Positions 1 through 13,176 of a stretch of DNA of 64,000 bases are shown piece by piece. Within the stretch, counting starts at the first letter, position 1. Each line of letters starts with the position of its first letter. The notes under the pieces are model-generated. The model was not told where the DNA came from. It searched no databases and saw only the letters and a program-made list of their open reading frames with translations. Source of the DNA: Symbiodinium microadriaticum (taxonomy: Eukaryota > Sar > Dinophyceae > Suessiales > Symbiodiniaceae); the NCBI GenBank assembly GCA_001939145.1, contig LSRX01000185.1, positions 612,038 to 676,037 on the forward strand, in the 5' to 3' direction. The translations under genes and the position numbers were made by a program.

Positions 1-2440
1 AGCATCCGACGCATGATGAAGTTGGAAGCATGCCCCGCCTGTCCAGTAGCCTCGGGTGCTCAAGTGAAACCTCTGCTTCCAAACCCCTTGGATTTTTTTT
101 ACAGAGAGATGGTACCGCCTCAACGAATCTGGAAAACCTAAGATGACACCGCACCGAAGAAGATCAAGAGAATCAGAAGAGCTTGCTTTAGCGGCTTTGT
201 GACACAGAATGAGGTAAATATTTAGGGTTTTGGGCAGGCTCTATTGTCGGAAGTGAACAGGCCTGCGGGCAAAAGAAATGCAGCAGCACCAGCAATGAGG
301 CACGTGCAGTCTAAATTACCTTTGTACAATTTCAGGGCATTGCAAAGCATGCTATGAATCAAAGCTCGCAGGGCCCAGACTGGACAAATGCGCCTCAATC
401 AAGGAATGAAGTTAGGTCAACATAGTTGAGGAGAAAAAAAGTTTAAGGAACAAAATTGAAAAAAAAACTTATGGAATATCCGTTTGTTAGGGGGTATTCT
501 GCGCAAGACCAGCACGGCCAGGTACTTTTGTCCGCTTCGATGCGCCGGGATGAAGGGTTCTGGCCCTAGGCGGTAGCAGAGGCAGAGCGAGGTCGACTCT
601 CAGCTCCCAGTAGTGACGGCTTGCGTGGTATAAGCATCGGATCGGGGCCTCAATGATGACAGAGAGGGCTTTCTGCTAGAACAGCTATAATTATACAGCT
701 AGCGACTCATAGTGATTATGAAGAAGGGGGTGCTTTTTCTAACTATTCCAACCCCAAGGCGTTGACGCTTTGCCTGCCTGAATCTACGAACTCAGACTTA
801 CATCGTCCAATCCCAAAAGGCACGAGAACCGGCGAATTAGGGTATAGGGTCTTTACGGGTCTGAGCACAAGCCTTTTCCCAAGAAGAAGAAGAAGCATGG
901 AATGCCAAATCTCAAACCCTAACTCAATGCAGCGCTGCACAAAACTCATGCAGCCCTACACCTACCGATGGCCGTTCGAAACAACTCATTAGCGGCACCC
1001 TTTTCTTCTGGTGAAGCGCGTTGGGCTAAGTCTAGAATCTTGAGTTTGGGCGTATAGTACAAGTACGCACGGACTACAAGCGATACTGCTACTCATCAGG
1101 GGCAAGACATACTATACTTCGGCCTGCACATGCAACGGCAGGCGCTTAGATGAACAGGGTTCTACAGCAGTTGTAGCAGACGGAATCCTCTACACGTTGA
1201 TTACCTACGGAGGCTGACCCGATGATGTTCAGGCAGCCTCAAATAAGTGCACTTTACGTATGGCCAGGAGCCAGAAGCTGATGCTCCCTAAAAGAAAGCC
1301 ATAACACATCGGTTCCATGATCGTCCGACGGGGGGAACTCGCAATGCCGAGCGATAGCATCGCGTGAAACTTGTGACCGGTGTCCCATGCCACACCATAC
1401 CCTTCCATGAAATCTCTACACCGATGCAACGCCAATCAGACGGGTTAGCAGATTCTTGGCACATGAGCTGTCTAGGTGACCCCGGTGTCAAGAATCCATA
1501 TTGCGGCAATCTGAGTGCAAGCGTCCTCTTCAGCCCTTTGTTATCCTTCGAGACACCTTTCCCACATGATGCTCCCTCTGCATGACTCCGTCGCTGCGCG
1601 GTGTCGCCAGTGTTTGCAACGATTACGAAGCCCAGTTCCCCATGCCCCAAACCCGCAACTACCCATGTGAAAACATCGACCTACTGAGCGTGTACCCTCC
1701 ACTACCTTGCGTGTGGGACCCTGAGCTTTAAGCTTTCGCAATAGATCCTGTAACGAATCCTAATATATTCCCCTACAGGGGGCTGGGGCTACGGGCAGGG
1801 TGGCTATTTAATCAAGGGTCCGCATTAAGCTTTGCAGGGTGTTGCTTCGGACATGAAACTTCGGTGTTTTCATATTCTAGACAGCTCCGCTCGAAGCAAA
1901 CAGTCGGCGCTCTACATCAAAACTTTTGTGAAGCTAGCTTGAGCGGTCAACAAGCAGGAACATGCTTTGGCTTGGATGCGGAATGGTCAAAAGGGACACC
2001 CCCACCTGGTGTAGGGTATAAACCTTACAAAGCTAATTGGGTGCTTGGAGCCACTCAGATTGCTTGCTGCAGTTGCGAGCCCCTCTTGTGCGCCATCCCG
2101 ATCGAGCCACTGCCTGCATTTAAAGCTAAGGTTTCAGGGTTTAGAGTTCATGGCTGAGGTTCTAGGCCTCAGTGTGGAGAGGTTCTGGGTTTTCACAGCA
2201 TGGAGGCTTTTTAACCTGACCGCATTGCTGAGTGAGCCTGGCAATACCCCGAAAACGGCGCTGGTTACGAAACCAACTGGTATAGTATTTTGTTTTGTGG
2301 AAACGAAAAGGCACGCTATTACTAGGCAAACAAGTCTCTACATTACCTTCTGGTCTTTCTAGTCGCTAGGGGCGCTCGGCTAGAACTGCTCCATCTTCAA
2401 CCTTGAACCAATCATCCCACAGAGCCTCACACCTCAAACC
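1..2440. other. Unrecognised sequence without a supported gene
   Basis: No open frame here exceeds about 120 codons and none has a domain or motif I recognise. There are no long simple repeats. Telomere-like heptamers are rare compared with the next segment. It could be intergenic or intronic DNA. I see nothing that settles which. Confidence 0.6.
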
Positions 2441-3780
2441 TTCTAGGCTGGACACACCCAAAAGCTATACCCGAAGCTCCCAAGCCCAAAACCCGAAGTG
2501 CGAAAGCCAAAGATCCTAAACCTTAAATCCCCTGCACAAAAAATCCTAAACCCTAAACCCCAAATGCTGAAGCCTAAGGTCCCGAACTCTACGGCCTAAA
2601 ATACTAAACACTCAACCTTGTTTAGCACGGACTGAGGTGCCGGCCAGCCCCTATGCTACCCTCCATTCCACACCTCTCAACCCTAACTCCTACACAGCTC
2701 AGAATCCCAGCTGAAAACCTCGGGCCTTTGGGCCGCCGAAGGCTTGCCAAAGCCGTTCAACGCCGGAAGCGCCTCCCCCGGAGCGGCGCCGACTCATCTT
2801 AGAAGGTGTATAGAACTCCAAGAGGGAGTCGTAAGAAAATTTCGAGTACTATAAGGGGCCTTCATAATTAGAATAGGGTTTTGTCGGTCCTTTATAGTAT
2901 TAATATAATAAGGAGCCCCCATTTTATATAGGTAACTCTTCAGGCCCCTATATTAGGGGGCCGACAAGGGATTCCCTCCAGTTCTTCGATCAAGGCTCTC
3001 TCTACGGGCTCTGTAAGGGTACTCTGGCCTCCTGTTTCTAAGGCCTATGTTGGGTTTAAGCCCCGAGGTCCCTCAGGCCTGAACAAGACGGCGGAAAAAC
3101 AGCAAACCCTTGACCCAAACAGGATCTAAATCCGAAGCACTCAACACTCCAAACACCAAAGACCCTGAACCCTAGAAGCCCGAAAGCTTCAATGTCTGCA
3201 CAAGTAGGAGGGACAATGCCCGCTATAACTCCAATCTAACTACATGCTCATAAAGCGCGAAACCCTAGCCTCATTACTAAGGGCCCCGTGTTAGCAGCCC
3301 TAAGCCCTTAAACCAAAACACGCAAAGCCGTCCAACAACCCAATCAATCCGATTCTGAGCACTTGCCGCCCAAATCCTGAAAACAACAAAAAACCTAGGA
3401 AGCCCAGAAAAAGCTTATCCTGAATATCAAGGGCCCTGTTCTGTAAGCCCTTGAAGACCCCGTGAAGCCCCGATACTATAAGGCCCCGGCATATTACACT
3501 TGGAGCGGATGCTCGTCAGGGTTTGGGGCCGGACTCGGGTCAGCTTTTAGGGGTTGTATTGCTGGTAATTCCGACGCCATGGCCCCTCAGCCTTACAACT
3601 TTTTGCAACAGGCTTTCCGGATGCGAAAGCTGACTCCGCAGTGAAGCTGCTAGGGCTGCTTGCTCCAGCCTTACAACTTAAACCCTAAACCCTACACCCT
3701 AAACTTATAACCCTAAACTCGACACAGTAAGCCCTGTGTCAAGCTTGGGCTCGAACGGCAAGTCCCAAACCCCAAGAGGG
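2441..3780 (-). repeat. Field of degenerate CCCTAAA words
   Basis: Words such as CCCTAAA, CCTAAAC, CCCGAAG and CCTGAAC recur every few tens of bases on the + strand, so the TTTAGGG sense is on the minus strand. The best run is at about 3679-3718. A 14-bp direct repeat, CAGCCTTACAACTT, occurs at 3588 and again at 3666, directly before that run. A family B hairpin element is embedded at 2851. No coding potential is evident. Confidence 0.6.
2851..2953 (+). mobile_element. Family B hairpin element, copy 1 (MITE-like)
   Basis: The left end reads ATAAGGGGCCTTCATAATTA. The right end, reverse-complemented, reads ATATAGGGGCCTGAAGAG, giving imperfect terminal inverted repeats. The interior contains GAATAGGGTTTT and AATAAGGAGCCCCC, shared with the copies at 16577, 26744 and 56505. 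The element is about 100 bp and has no coding capacity. No clear target duplication is visible. Confidence 0.6.
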
Positions 3781-6350
3781 CCGCAATTTCTACTGTAGGA
3801 GGTTGAATAGCCTGAACAGAGATTTTGGGTACTGTGTATTGTGCTGTGAAACAAACTTAGTTAAAGCAACAAGACACACATGCTTCTTCTACTCTTGAAT
3901 TTATTCAGAACAGCTAAAGACCAGTAGCAACCACGAGGGCCCCTGCATTAGATCATTCAGTTGTGCAGGCCTCTTCTCGATCTCCCGGCGGACTTCTTGG
4001 TGAGCTTGTTCGGCTCGGTGAACTGCCTCTTGAGTATAGGGAATCGGATTTCAGCACTCACCACTGGGACAAGCCCTGGCCAGGGTTCTGGTACAATGAC
4101 AAAGCCCTAAACTGGGATTTGGATTTTCTTTTGGTGGTGGGGGGGTTCGGGATTAGGGTTCTGAGGGGGTGAAGTTGACTCTAGTCAAACTCGGACGATC
4201 AGGGCGAGGCTGTTCCGGCAGGCACTGAGCCCATTCAAGTGACAGCTGTGCTCCACCTGGAGAACACTCACCCCCCATAAGCAATATCAAATTTCATGTA
4301 TGGGTTTCTCATACCGGGGCTTGGGCTCGGTGTTTCTGATTTGCGTGGGAGAGCTCGCAAAACAAGAATTCTTGTGCAAGACGGGGCTTCTCGTGTGCCC
4401 CACGGCTTTTGCGAGTTCTCCTCCGTTGTCGCTGCTCTCCAGCGCAAGTTGCCAGAAGCTACCCGGATACCCTCGCGAAGCCAAAACCTCTCAAGAGCAA
4501 TATGGGCATGGCTCCACACGACACCTTGAAGAGATGCAGGGTTCAAGAGTGGGGATCAGGCTCTGGGCATAAAACATAGACAGAATCTAGCACAACAGCT
4601 GCCAGGATCTGAGAGCTTTCAATACAACAGTTATGCGCTGCAGTAACGGCTATTGAAGCAAAACCTGGACTCCCGTTTACCAAAAATCGGGCTCCCGGCG
4701 TTATTGGCATATGTCACCTGTCTCTGCCACAGAATTCGGTTGTTTGCCTCGGCCAGAACTGTGCCCACCACTCGGTTTAGGGATCATTCCCATGCCCGGT
4801 AGCTCGCTACAGCAGCTTGTGCATTTGAATCGTTTACCCCGCGGCCAGAGCATCCAAGCCACAGTGCATCATCCCGATGCGTTATCTTCCAACACCAGAT
4901 TCCTGGAAACCATTCCTGGACTGTAACCCCCTGTCGATGTCTTCTTGGTGTTTCAAAACACTGCCAAACCCTAAAATCCCAAACCCACAGGCTGCCTGGC
5001 TGAAGGGTTTCGCTTTCACGAGCTCTGAACGGCTTCGACTCTCGCTCTCGCACAGACATGCAAGGCTCCACGGCTCAGGGTGTAGGATTTCGAGGCTTTG
5101 GGAGAAAGGTTCAGAGTCTCCGCGCAAGGTGTTATGCAGCTATGCTGGTACCAGCAAGCAATGCCCCAAAAAGCCCACCAACCCCATACTTCGAATCAAC
5201 CCTACATGATCATCATAAACCCTGCAAGGCATAAAGTACATAAATTTGTTTCGTTCATGGGTACGTTAAGGTCCTGGGCACATACAGTATGGGCACAAGC
5301 CCACATGCTCCAAATCCTGCTGGTGGTACCAATAGCGCTTGAGCTTCGGGTATAGGTTTTAGCAAAGCCTTTCGGATTTGCGACGAGAAGAAAGCTGGAT
5401 TAAAATGAAGCCAGGGATTAAGGCAAGGTTGCCACCTTAGTCATCGCAGTCGTGTTTGCTGATAATTATCGCCTGGGCTAGCCGAAACGAGATGAGAACA
5501 GCTACCCTTAACTCCGCCCAACGGAACCGCAAACCGCAACAAAAAAAAAGCAACAAAGCTCAAGACTGCAAACGGAATCCCCGCAAAACTTCGTGTAAAC
5601 CCTGATCCCGATGCTCCCCAACCCAGAACCTTGAACCCAAGAGCCCCTTGAGGCTGAAAATCTGAGCTCCCAGCCGGTGGATCCCCTCGCAGGTTTCCTA
5701 AGACGCTGCAGGGAAGAGATTGCGCCGGGGGCGCTGCAGGGGAGGGGGAGAGAAGGGCAGAGGGTTTTGGGTCTCATTCTTGTTGAGGGCTTGTTTAGGT
5801 CTTGGCTCAGGAGGGATGCTTTTTTTTGCACGGCCCTTTTCCACTCGCTGGTTCAGGAGGGTTTAGGGTTTAGGGCCTTAGGGACAGTATTAGGGTTGAG
5901 AGTTTCGGACGCCAAATAACAAGCCGGGTCCCCTGAGCCTCCAAATGCCGAAACCAGGCCATCCCCAGTCCGCCAAACGTCGCCAGGCGCAAATCCCGAG
6001 CCCTGGCATGCCCTGTGAAGCTGTTTTGGATAAGTACTTCTCCTTTCTTGTTACAGGTGTTTGGGAAATTTCGCTTGGAAGGGGAAAGGCTCTCGGCGAT
6101 CAATCCGGAAGTCGGCCCCATAAATGAAGCTACTTCCTAACCCTACACATCAGTCCAACGTTTGAATCAACTTCGACCCCTCATCCTCACATCCTAAGCC
6201 CCAAATCCGAAAACCAATGCGCAAGGGTCTTCGACGACAGCCGCATCTGCAAACAAACTGTGCACACAAGGGCGTACCAGGCATAGAATCGCAGCATGAA
6301 CACAGCAATCCGGATTGAAACCTCTGCATCTGTCCTCCATCCCGAACCCC
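3781..6350. other. Unrecognised sequence without a supported gene
   Basis: The overlapping open frames at 4260-5210 are all about 110 codons or less, lie on both strands and show no motif. Short TTTAGGG runs occur near 5860-5900. A near repeat of GGCTCAGGAGGG (5804) and GGTTCAGGAGGG (5850) precedes that run. One dispersed-module copy lies at 4051. Confidence 0.55.
4051..4092 (+). repeat. Dispersed module F copy
   Basis: TTCAGCACTCACCACTGGGA followed by CAAGCC is almost identical to the start of the copy at 30320, and similar to 42861 and 44815. The shared core is CTCACAACTNGGACAAGCC followed by a G-rich GGCGAGG-like segment. The repeat is short and its full limits are unknown. Confidence 0.5.
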
Positions 6351-6985
6351 CACACCTCTAAATCCTAAACCTAAACCCTATAAACCCTAAACCCCTTAAT
6401 CACCAAAACCCCAAACACTTTCTCTGCATCCTGGTCTCCTTGCTACCGGGCACTAGCTGAGGGCCAGACATTTCATCAAAACCCTTTTTTTGGAGCAGGG
6501 TTTAGGGTTTGGGGTTTACCTCCCTCACCGACGAACCCCTAACTCCCTAAGCCGCTAGATTCCTGATCTCCTCCAAACCGCTGGACCAAACCCACCCTCC
6601 CCTCAAACTCCCCAAAACCTACATCCCTGAACTCCAAACCCTGAACTCCCTAGTAATCTCTTGGGGCTCTAAATACTAAACTCTGAGTCCCTAAGCTAGG
6701 TCTCTAAATGCCTAAACCCTACACCCTAAACCCCTAAACCCTAAGCCCTAAACCTCCCAAATCTCCTAAGCCTCCTAAACCTCCTAAACCCTTGGGGACC
6801 AAGCCCTGGTTGAGCCGAGCTTTTCGGAGCTCCTCGGCGAGCTCCTTCTCGCGCTCCTGGCCACGGGGGGTTTTGGGGCCTTGGGCTGGGGGCTTTCGGG
6901 ATTGCGGGTTTAGGGCTTTTTAGGCTTTAGGGTTTTAGGCTTTCGAGCTTTGCGGTTTCGGGTTTAGGGCTGTAGGGCTTCGGGT
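6351..6985. repeat. Telomere-word field in both orientations
   Basis: CCCTAAA-type words run at about 6355-6410 and 6700-6795. TTTAGGG-type words run at about 6499-6520 and 6905-6970. Most units are degenerate, for example CCTAAGC, CCCTAAGC and TTTTAGGG. This is not a functional chromosome end, because orientation switches and ordinary sequence continues on both sides. Confidence 0.6.
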
Positions 6986-6991
6986 TTTGAG

Positions 6992-7078
6992 TGTAGCACC
7001 ACACCCACACTCGATCTTGGACCACAGTGGTGGTTGCACTGCAGGCCGACACGGTTCGATAACAACTCGGCAAGTGTG

Positions 7079-7111
<33 letters not shown>

Positions 7112-7203
7112 TATGAGCGGTCCACCGCTCCTTGTAGCACCACACCAACACTCCTTTGTTGATTACACAGGTGGGTGCACTGCTGTCCGACAGTGCGTTC
7201 AAA
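6992..7203 (+). repeat. Imperfect duplication flanking a TG microsatellite
   Basis: A segment of about 68 bp beginning TGTAGCACCACACCCACACT at 6992 recurs at 7133, 141 bp downstream, with substitutions throughout. Both copies share the later word TGCACTGC and a CCGACA word. The (TG)15 tract lies between the copies. A short related word, TTGTAGCACCACAC, occurs again near 61924. Confidence 0.55.
7081..7110. repeat. (TG)15 microsatellite
   Basis: Thirty bases of perfect alternating TG. Confidence 0.97.
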
Positions 7204-10200
7204 GGCGTCGGGCGCCATGTCCAGACGGAGTTTATGGCTACGCTTTCGACACGTCCGGCGTCTTGTCTCAGGGTTTAGGGAAAATGGGTTATTTTGGGCT
7301 TAGTGTAGGGATCGTTATCATCTACCAGCATCTGCAGTACCAGCAAGCTGCCGACATCGGTACCCCCATTTCAAAGCTATGCATGCTTTAGCCACATGAG
7401 ACAGGAGAAAATCAGACAACTCCACAAATCAGAATCAGGGTCGAACAGTCTGCACCCTACACTCCCTACACCTGGAATCCCCAGATCCTATGTAACTGCA
7501 CCTGGAAATCCAGCACCTGTTCGCTATTCGAAGACCTGAAGAAGCCAAGCAAGTCCTCGAGCTTCGTGTCCGTCAAGTCTTGGACGTGAATTACCTGCCA
7601 TGAGGATTATTAGACTTGGGGCTTTTGCTGTCTTTTCACGGGTCGTTCCTTGCAGCCTCGGGAAAAGACAGCAGCCAGAACTGACTTTTGAGTCACGGTC
7701 TGAGGGAACGTTTGACGAAACATCGTTTTGACGCAGAGAGCTGCTCTCTCAAGGTGTTCATCACTCTTGCACTTTCGGTGTCAAGTCTTTTTCGGAGTCT
7801 AAGGCTTAGAGGTTTTGTTGACAGATTGTACGGCATTTGGAGTGTGGGCGGCTACAGCTATGTAGCATCCAGCAGAAAGCCCCCCACGGCCTTCTGTTTG
7901 GTCTTCTTCCCACCTGAGAGCAAGGGCATATTTCTGGTTCATGGCCTTACAATCGAAGAGGCCTGCTTCAGGGTTTCGCTTACCTTCTGCTTGCAACCCC
8001 AGGAACATGGAAGGGCTGCGCTTTGAGAGGGATGCTACTTTACGGGAACCCAACCAGCTTTGTAAAGGTTGGGTGTTGACGGCCGAGGTTAGACTGGGCG
8101 CCTATCGCATTCCGCGCTGCTGCACGCCTGAGGGAGGACAAGGCTTAGGTCAGGAAAGCTTCGCCATACGGTCCAACGTACCCGGCTTCGGGTTTCGTCT
8201 CCAGGCAGGGTCTATGGCCTTACCATGACAGCCACGTCCTGGAAGTCTTAATGGCTTCGCAGCTTAGACGAAAGGAAGTGTCGTTCGAACCAGTCGTTGC
8301 GAAGACGGGCAGAAGCAGCCACAGATTTTGGGGTACCCGAAAGGTGAATTCTGTGAACCTTTCGAGGGCTGTGGGCGGAGGATCTTCGGCGTTCCTGGCT
8401 CACAGCTTATAGGGTTCAAGGCTTGAGTTTTGGGGAGGTTCGGCTTGTTTTCCGACCTCCACAAGCCGCTCATCTCGAAAGCTCAGAGACACAAACCACC
8501 TGGGACCATCAAGTCATGAGAGTGCACCTCCTGCATCCGGGGCGGGTTGTTCTTGCCCTTCCCCTGCCGCAGAGGCAGACTTCGGGTGTGAGGCGAAGCG
8601 GCTCAGGGTGCTACGACATGCAAAAGATCAACCATCGATGGCTGCGGCTTGAAGTCCCGGGCCCCCTCTCACCGCCCCCCCCCCCCCCAAAAAAAAAAAA
8701 CAGAAACAATACAGTAACCCTAGAAAACCTTGAAGCGCTTCGTACAGGACTGTTCTGTTGAACTTGGGGGGGGGTTCCTTGAGTCTTCGAGCTCGCCGCA
8801 AAACCAAGCAACATGAGGATATTGAAGCGGAAGGACGGGCACTCTGAAACATCGATACAGTTGCTCCGCTTTTGGGTGCAAGCTACGGGTTTTGGAGGAC
8901 CTCAAGCTGAGCGCCTGTCAACTCTCAGAACTTGGACATGACCATGCGGGGCGAGGTGTCTGAGTAAGGAGCTTCACAGCTGGAGTGCGATAAAAGCCTC
9001 TCTTAAAGGCATACCGCAAGTTCTGAAGAATGTCTTCAAGATGAACACATCATCTGCAGTGACTCTTCCCTTCAGGGAACGACCACGAAGAGGAGAACTA
9101 GAACCTTCAGGGGTTTAGGGGCTATCGAGGCCAAGATTTCTCGATGCAATGGCCGGCTGGCCTTCTGCCTCCTCGTCGTCCTTCCTCCGCTTCTTTCCCA
9201 TGGCTGTCTTTTGAGGGTCTAGGGCCTTGCTGGCGTTTGGGTTTTTTGCTTGTTTTAGGGCTTGGGATTGGGCCTGCAAGGCCTTGGGGTTCAGGATTCA
9301 GGCATTGGGACTGGGCTTTTTGTTCAGGTTTTCTCCCAACCTTTAGTTGGCGGGTTTTTCTGGCAGGATGCTCCAGATTCATGGGTTTGGGGCCTAGAAG
9401 GACGTAGGCCCAGGCACATCAGGCCCAGAAGCTCAAAGGGTTCAGGCCTCGCGTTTACAGAGGGGACTATGCTGAGGGTTCTTACTTCTTTGACTGGCGG
9501 TGGCGGCAATGGCCGCGGTGGCAGTGCTGGCACATGTTCTTACCACCTGAGTTTTCGTCGCTGAAACTCCTAAAAACTTAAAACCAAGGATCTTAAGCCG
9601 CCCACGACCGGGACTTTTGTGCTGAATCGTTCCACACTGTCCAGGCTTTCGGAGAAAGGGAGACTGAGGCTTGGCTTTCAAACCGAGAGGAAGGGTGTCT
9701 CTGCCAAAGTGTGAAGCCCTTTAGAGCCTTGTGGCCTCCGGCTTCCTGGGTAATAAAGAAGTGGTCTCAGCTAGACTCTACTATGAGAGAGACGGCACAT
9801 GATTACTTTGTGTCCCTATGATGGTGGCTCCAGCGACGTGTCTTAACATCCCAATTTCGGGGTTCAGGGTGATTGCCTAAGTTACAACCACCACGTGGCA
9901 CAGCAAACTTGAAGATGACGCCATGTCAGCAAGACAAAGCTCTTGCTGACGCTCGGAGACACGAGCTATAGGGTTGAAGGCAATAGGGGTTACCATGTAG
10001 AAGTCGAACCCGTCTCCAAGCTTGCAACTGATTCAGGGCCTCCTGCACCCATTCCCCCACCCCTGCACCCGCACAACAACTCGCCCCAATGAGCTATCGG
10101 CGTTTATTGGGGGGGAAAGCAAAGAACATGTCCCGCATTGGGCTATCCAGGCATGACCTCACATGCACCCCAAGCGATAAACCGATGTCGAAATGGCTCG

Positions 10201-10360
10201 CAGAAAGGTCTCGCCCGTTCCAATTTCTCGGCCCGAAGTACTAAACTTGGACATTTCACCCGCGGCATTGCGATGCTTTCCTTCGGAAAGCTGCGCTGAG
10301 TGGTCGGGTGAACAGTGCAACGCAAGGATCCTCGCTGGCCGGCTGGATCTTAGGGGCAGA
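7204..10360. other. Unrecognised sequence without a supported gene
   Basis: No frame exceeds about 112 codons except a 134-codon frame that begins in the TG microsatellite to the left. A homopolymer pair, poly-C directly followed by poly-A, lies at about 8676-8701. TTTAGGG and TTGGGGTTT words are scattered at 9100-9400. No RNA gene or mobile element is recognisable. Confidence 0.55.
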
Positions 10361-10460
10361 GTACCCTAGCCCCCAAAAAAGGTTAACCTTTCAATTATGG
10401 TAGGGTTATTTGAGCCCAAAAAGGTTAAAGGTTACCTACTCAGCTACTAAGGGATTCGCC
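10361..10460. mobile_element. Possible diverged relative of hairpin family D
   Basis: GGTTAACCTTTCAATTATGG and, about 30 bases on, AAAAAGGTTAAAGGTTACC form an inverted pair. They are followed by CAGCTACTAAGGGATTC, which resembles the right end of the family D copy at 19721 (CAGCTCCTAAGGG). The interior GGGTTATTTGAGCCCAAAAA resembles the family D core. Divergence is large, so membership is tentative. Confidence 0.35.
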
Positions 10461-12814
10461 AAGATTTGCATAGATCCAGCGATTCCGCTCAGCAACCACG
10501 GATTACAGGTGCTACTTCACCAGAACTGATAGCTCGTAATCTGTTTGCAAGTTCCTGGTACCTCGACAATCTTGCCTGACTGTTCTGGGCTTGAAAAAGT
10601 TCTTTATACCATGGTAGAGTATACACAGGGCTTCCGCCCTGAGCGCATTCTTGAGATCCCAGGCTTACCTGTGAAGTAGTCTTGGGATTGGGTGTGTATA
10701 GAGAGGGTACACACTCACCAAAACCTGAGAGCTTAGTTGAAGGCTAGTGACAGGATGTTCACTGGACACCGAAGCATGCAGATAGTTGAGCCGCGCCTAC
10801 GTCACCTTTTCGGGTGTGGGATTGCGGATGGGAGTTCGAGACGACCAAAAATGCAGAAGTGGTCCAGGTCTTGGGAGGATTTTCCCTGAACTCCATTATT
10901 ATCTTACAGTATATAGCATACCGCAAACCCTCTTCTGGATTTTGGGTCCCCTCAACTACGCCTTTTGTCTAGGCATCAACAATGGGGGGTTCGGGTCTAG
11001 TCTAGGTCTGAGGGTTTTAGGGTACGGTATAACAAGCCTCCGACTTGAGCCGAAGTAATCTTTATTCTGCGATGTTAGTTCAGAGGCGGAGTCGAATATT
11101 CCAGATCTGAGGCCTCCCCCGCGCCCTTGCACTAGCATGCACGTGTGCGCGGCGAGACTCTGCGCGAAGGGAACTGAAGAAGCAAGAGATCTGAATTGGA
11201 CTTAAGGGCCCTGATGTTGACTTAGGATCCAGTCCGTTGTGGGATATGGGGTTCAGGGTTTTGCTGTCTAGCACATGGGGCCCCCCAACTCATAGCCTCA
11301 CCCACAACTGTCCCTCGAAAGCCTCTCGGTCCTGCAACATCAACAGAATCGCCAGACGGAAAACGAAGGGGTTCGTAAGGACCCAAGCAAGTCTGAACAA
11401 ACATCCAAGCAGGGGTTCGATTGTGGGCATCTTGTTTCTGACACATCAGAAATTTTGCAAAGGCTACGGCTCGCCCAGGGCAGGAGTACAAAATGGCAAA
11501 TGACCCTGAAGGCCCCAATATTTTGTATACAAGACCCGAAACCCCGAATTTGCGCATGCAACCCCGGAACCAGAAGCTCTCTTCTCTGTCTATCTCTCTC
11601 TCTCTCTCTCTCTCTCGTCCTCTTAGAACCAGACGTTTAGGTGAGCCCTGGGTGCTTTCGGATATGGGGTTTCTTGGAGACCCTGCAAACCTATAAGTGG
11701 TGGTGCACCCTTCCTGAAATAATTAGCAACAGTCCCCTTTGTGTCCCTCCAAGTACAACTACCAACAAGTTAACATACTTCAGGTCTTGATGCCCCTGTT
11801 CGCACCGAATCTGCTCACGCAGCTCCCCGAAGCTGGATCGTCAAAGGAGTGCTGTACAGTGACGAGTTCAAATCAGAACTTACGCAAAGGCATGAATCTG
11901 AATACTCGGGCTCTGGGTGATGCCTGTTAAGCTCAGAAGGCGGATAGTGTAGAGCCCTAGAGCCGAACTTTAGGCATGAGCCTAGGGCGCATCAAAACTT
12001 CGAGTGTGTGCCGCCTAAATCTAAGCCCGAAGCCATACAGCAGATGTGCCTTCTTGCCGGGTGAAACCATCAGTGCTAAGCCCACGCCTCGCAAGACAGC
12101 GCTGGCAACAGTTCGTCTTGCTCTTGGTGAGGATTTACACCATCTAGGGAGTCTAGGGTGAAAGAGGCTGTTGTTCACATTTGCTTGTTGTACCCTTGCG
12201 TCCCCGCAACACCATTCTGGACTCTTCCGACCTCTGCCGGTCCTGAGACTAGTCACACATCCTGTGGACCACAGTGGATGCAACCCCATTCCCCTTAATC
12301 ACCCGGCAGTATGGGGCTTTCAGTGCAGCACAGGCTAGAACATAGCACCCAGTGCCACAAAGGGGTCAGTTAGTTGCAGTGTTCCGCCGCCGGTTTGAGG
12401 CAAGGTCGATCTTTGGCCTTGGCAGCCCTGAAACCTTCAAGCCCATGAGCCCTAAAGGTGCCAACCAAACTTGGTGCTATCGGAAACATCCCCCTAGTGC
12501 ACTGCTTCGTGCTCTCACACGGTAACCACACAAGCCAATGTTAAGGCGTCATAGCTGGCAATCTGTTATCCCTGTGGGGCCACCAGAAGCGAGCACCAAC
12601 AGAACCCTGTAAGCACTACCAGAGTACCTTCATCTTCAAGGTTCACCCTGAATGCCATAAACCACAAGATAAAGGGTAAACACGAATCGAAATCTTCCCC
12701 AGGTCTGCTAAGAAGATCCCACAAGAAATGATGTTACTGTAGTATCTGTAGACTCTAGATCTTCGATTGCTTATAACCACCTATACACCGCCTCAGTCCC
12801 CACATCCGAATACC
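10461..12814. other. Unrecognised sequence without a supported gene
   Basis: Open frames up to about 111 codons occur on both strands and overlap one another. None carries a recognisable motif. Apart from the CT tract at 11591 there is no marked repeat. Confidence 0.55.
11591..11616. repeat. (CT)n microsatellite
   Basis: Thirteen CT units, nearly perfect. Confidence 0.9.
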
Positions 12815-12918
12815 CTTCTTAGTTGCTGAGTTCATAAGCACAACAAGGTCTACACTTTCAGTTCTATAAGGGATCATTTTATCCCAAAAAGTTTAAAGTG
12901 CAACCTTAGAAGCAATAA
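12815..12918 (+). mobile_element. Family D hairpin element, copy 1
   Basis: It shares TGAGTTCATAAGCACAA, then CACTTTCAGTTCTATAAGGG, then ATCCCAAAAAGTTTA with the copy at 19721. The left end CTTCTTAGTTGCTGAG and the reverse complement of the right end (CTTATTGCTTCTAAGG) are imperfect inverted repeats. It is about 100 bp and non-coding. Confidence 0.6.
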
Positions 12919-13081
12919 GCCCCAAAGCTCGAGACCAGAAAGCCCACGTGATCCCCACACCCTGAAAGAACTCTGAATTCGCTGCCCAAACTGCCTATAA
13001 ACCTGAAGTCCTAAACCCCAAACCTTGAAACCACGGGATCCACCAAAACAGCCACAACTCCCAAACTCCTACGCCGGGTAC

Positions 13082-13176
13082 CTGGGTACTTCTCTAAATA
13101 AGGGTCACTGCCTAAGTCCCCAATCTTGTACGGCACCCTTATATAAAAACGGACCCAATTTAGAGAGCGACCCACT
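13082..13176 (+). mobile_element. Family C hairpin element, copy 1
   Basis: The left end CTGGGTACTTCTCTAAATAA and the reverse-complemented right end AAGTGGGTCGCTCTCTAAAT are imperfect terminal inverted repeats. The interior, with CTAAGTCCCCAAT and GTACGGCACCCTTATATAAA, matches the copy at 21121. No open frame. Confidence 0.6.
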
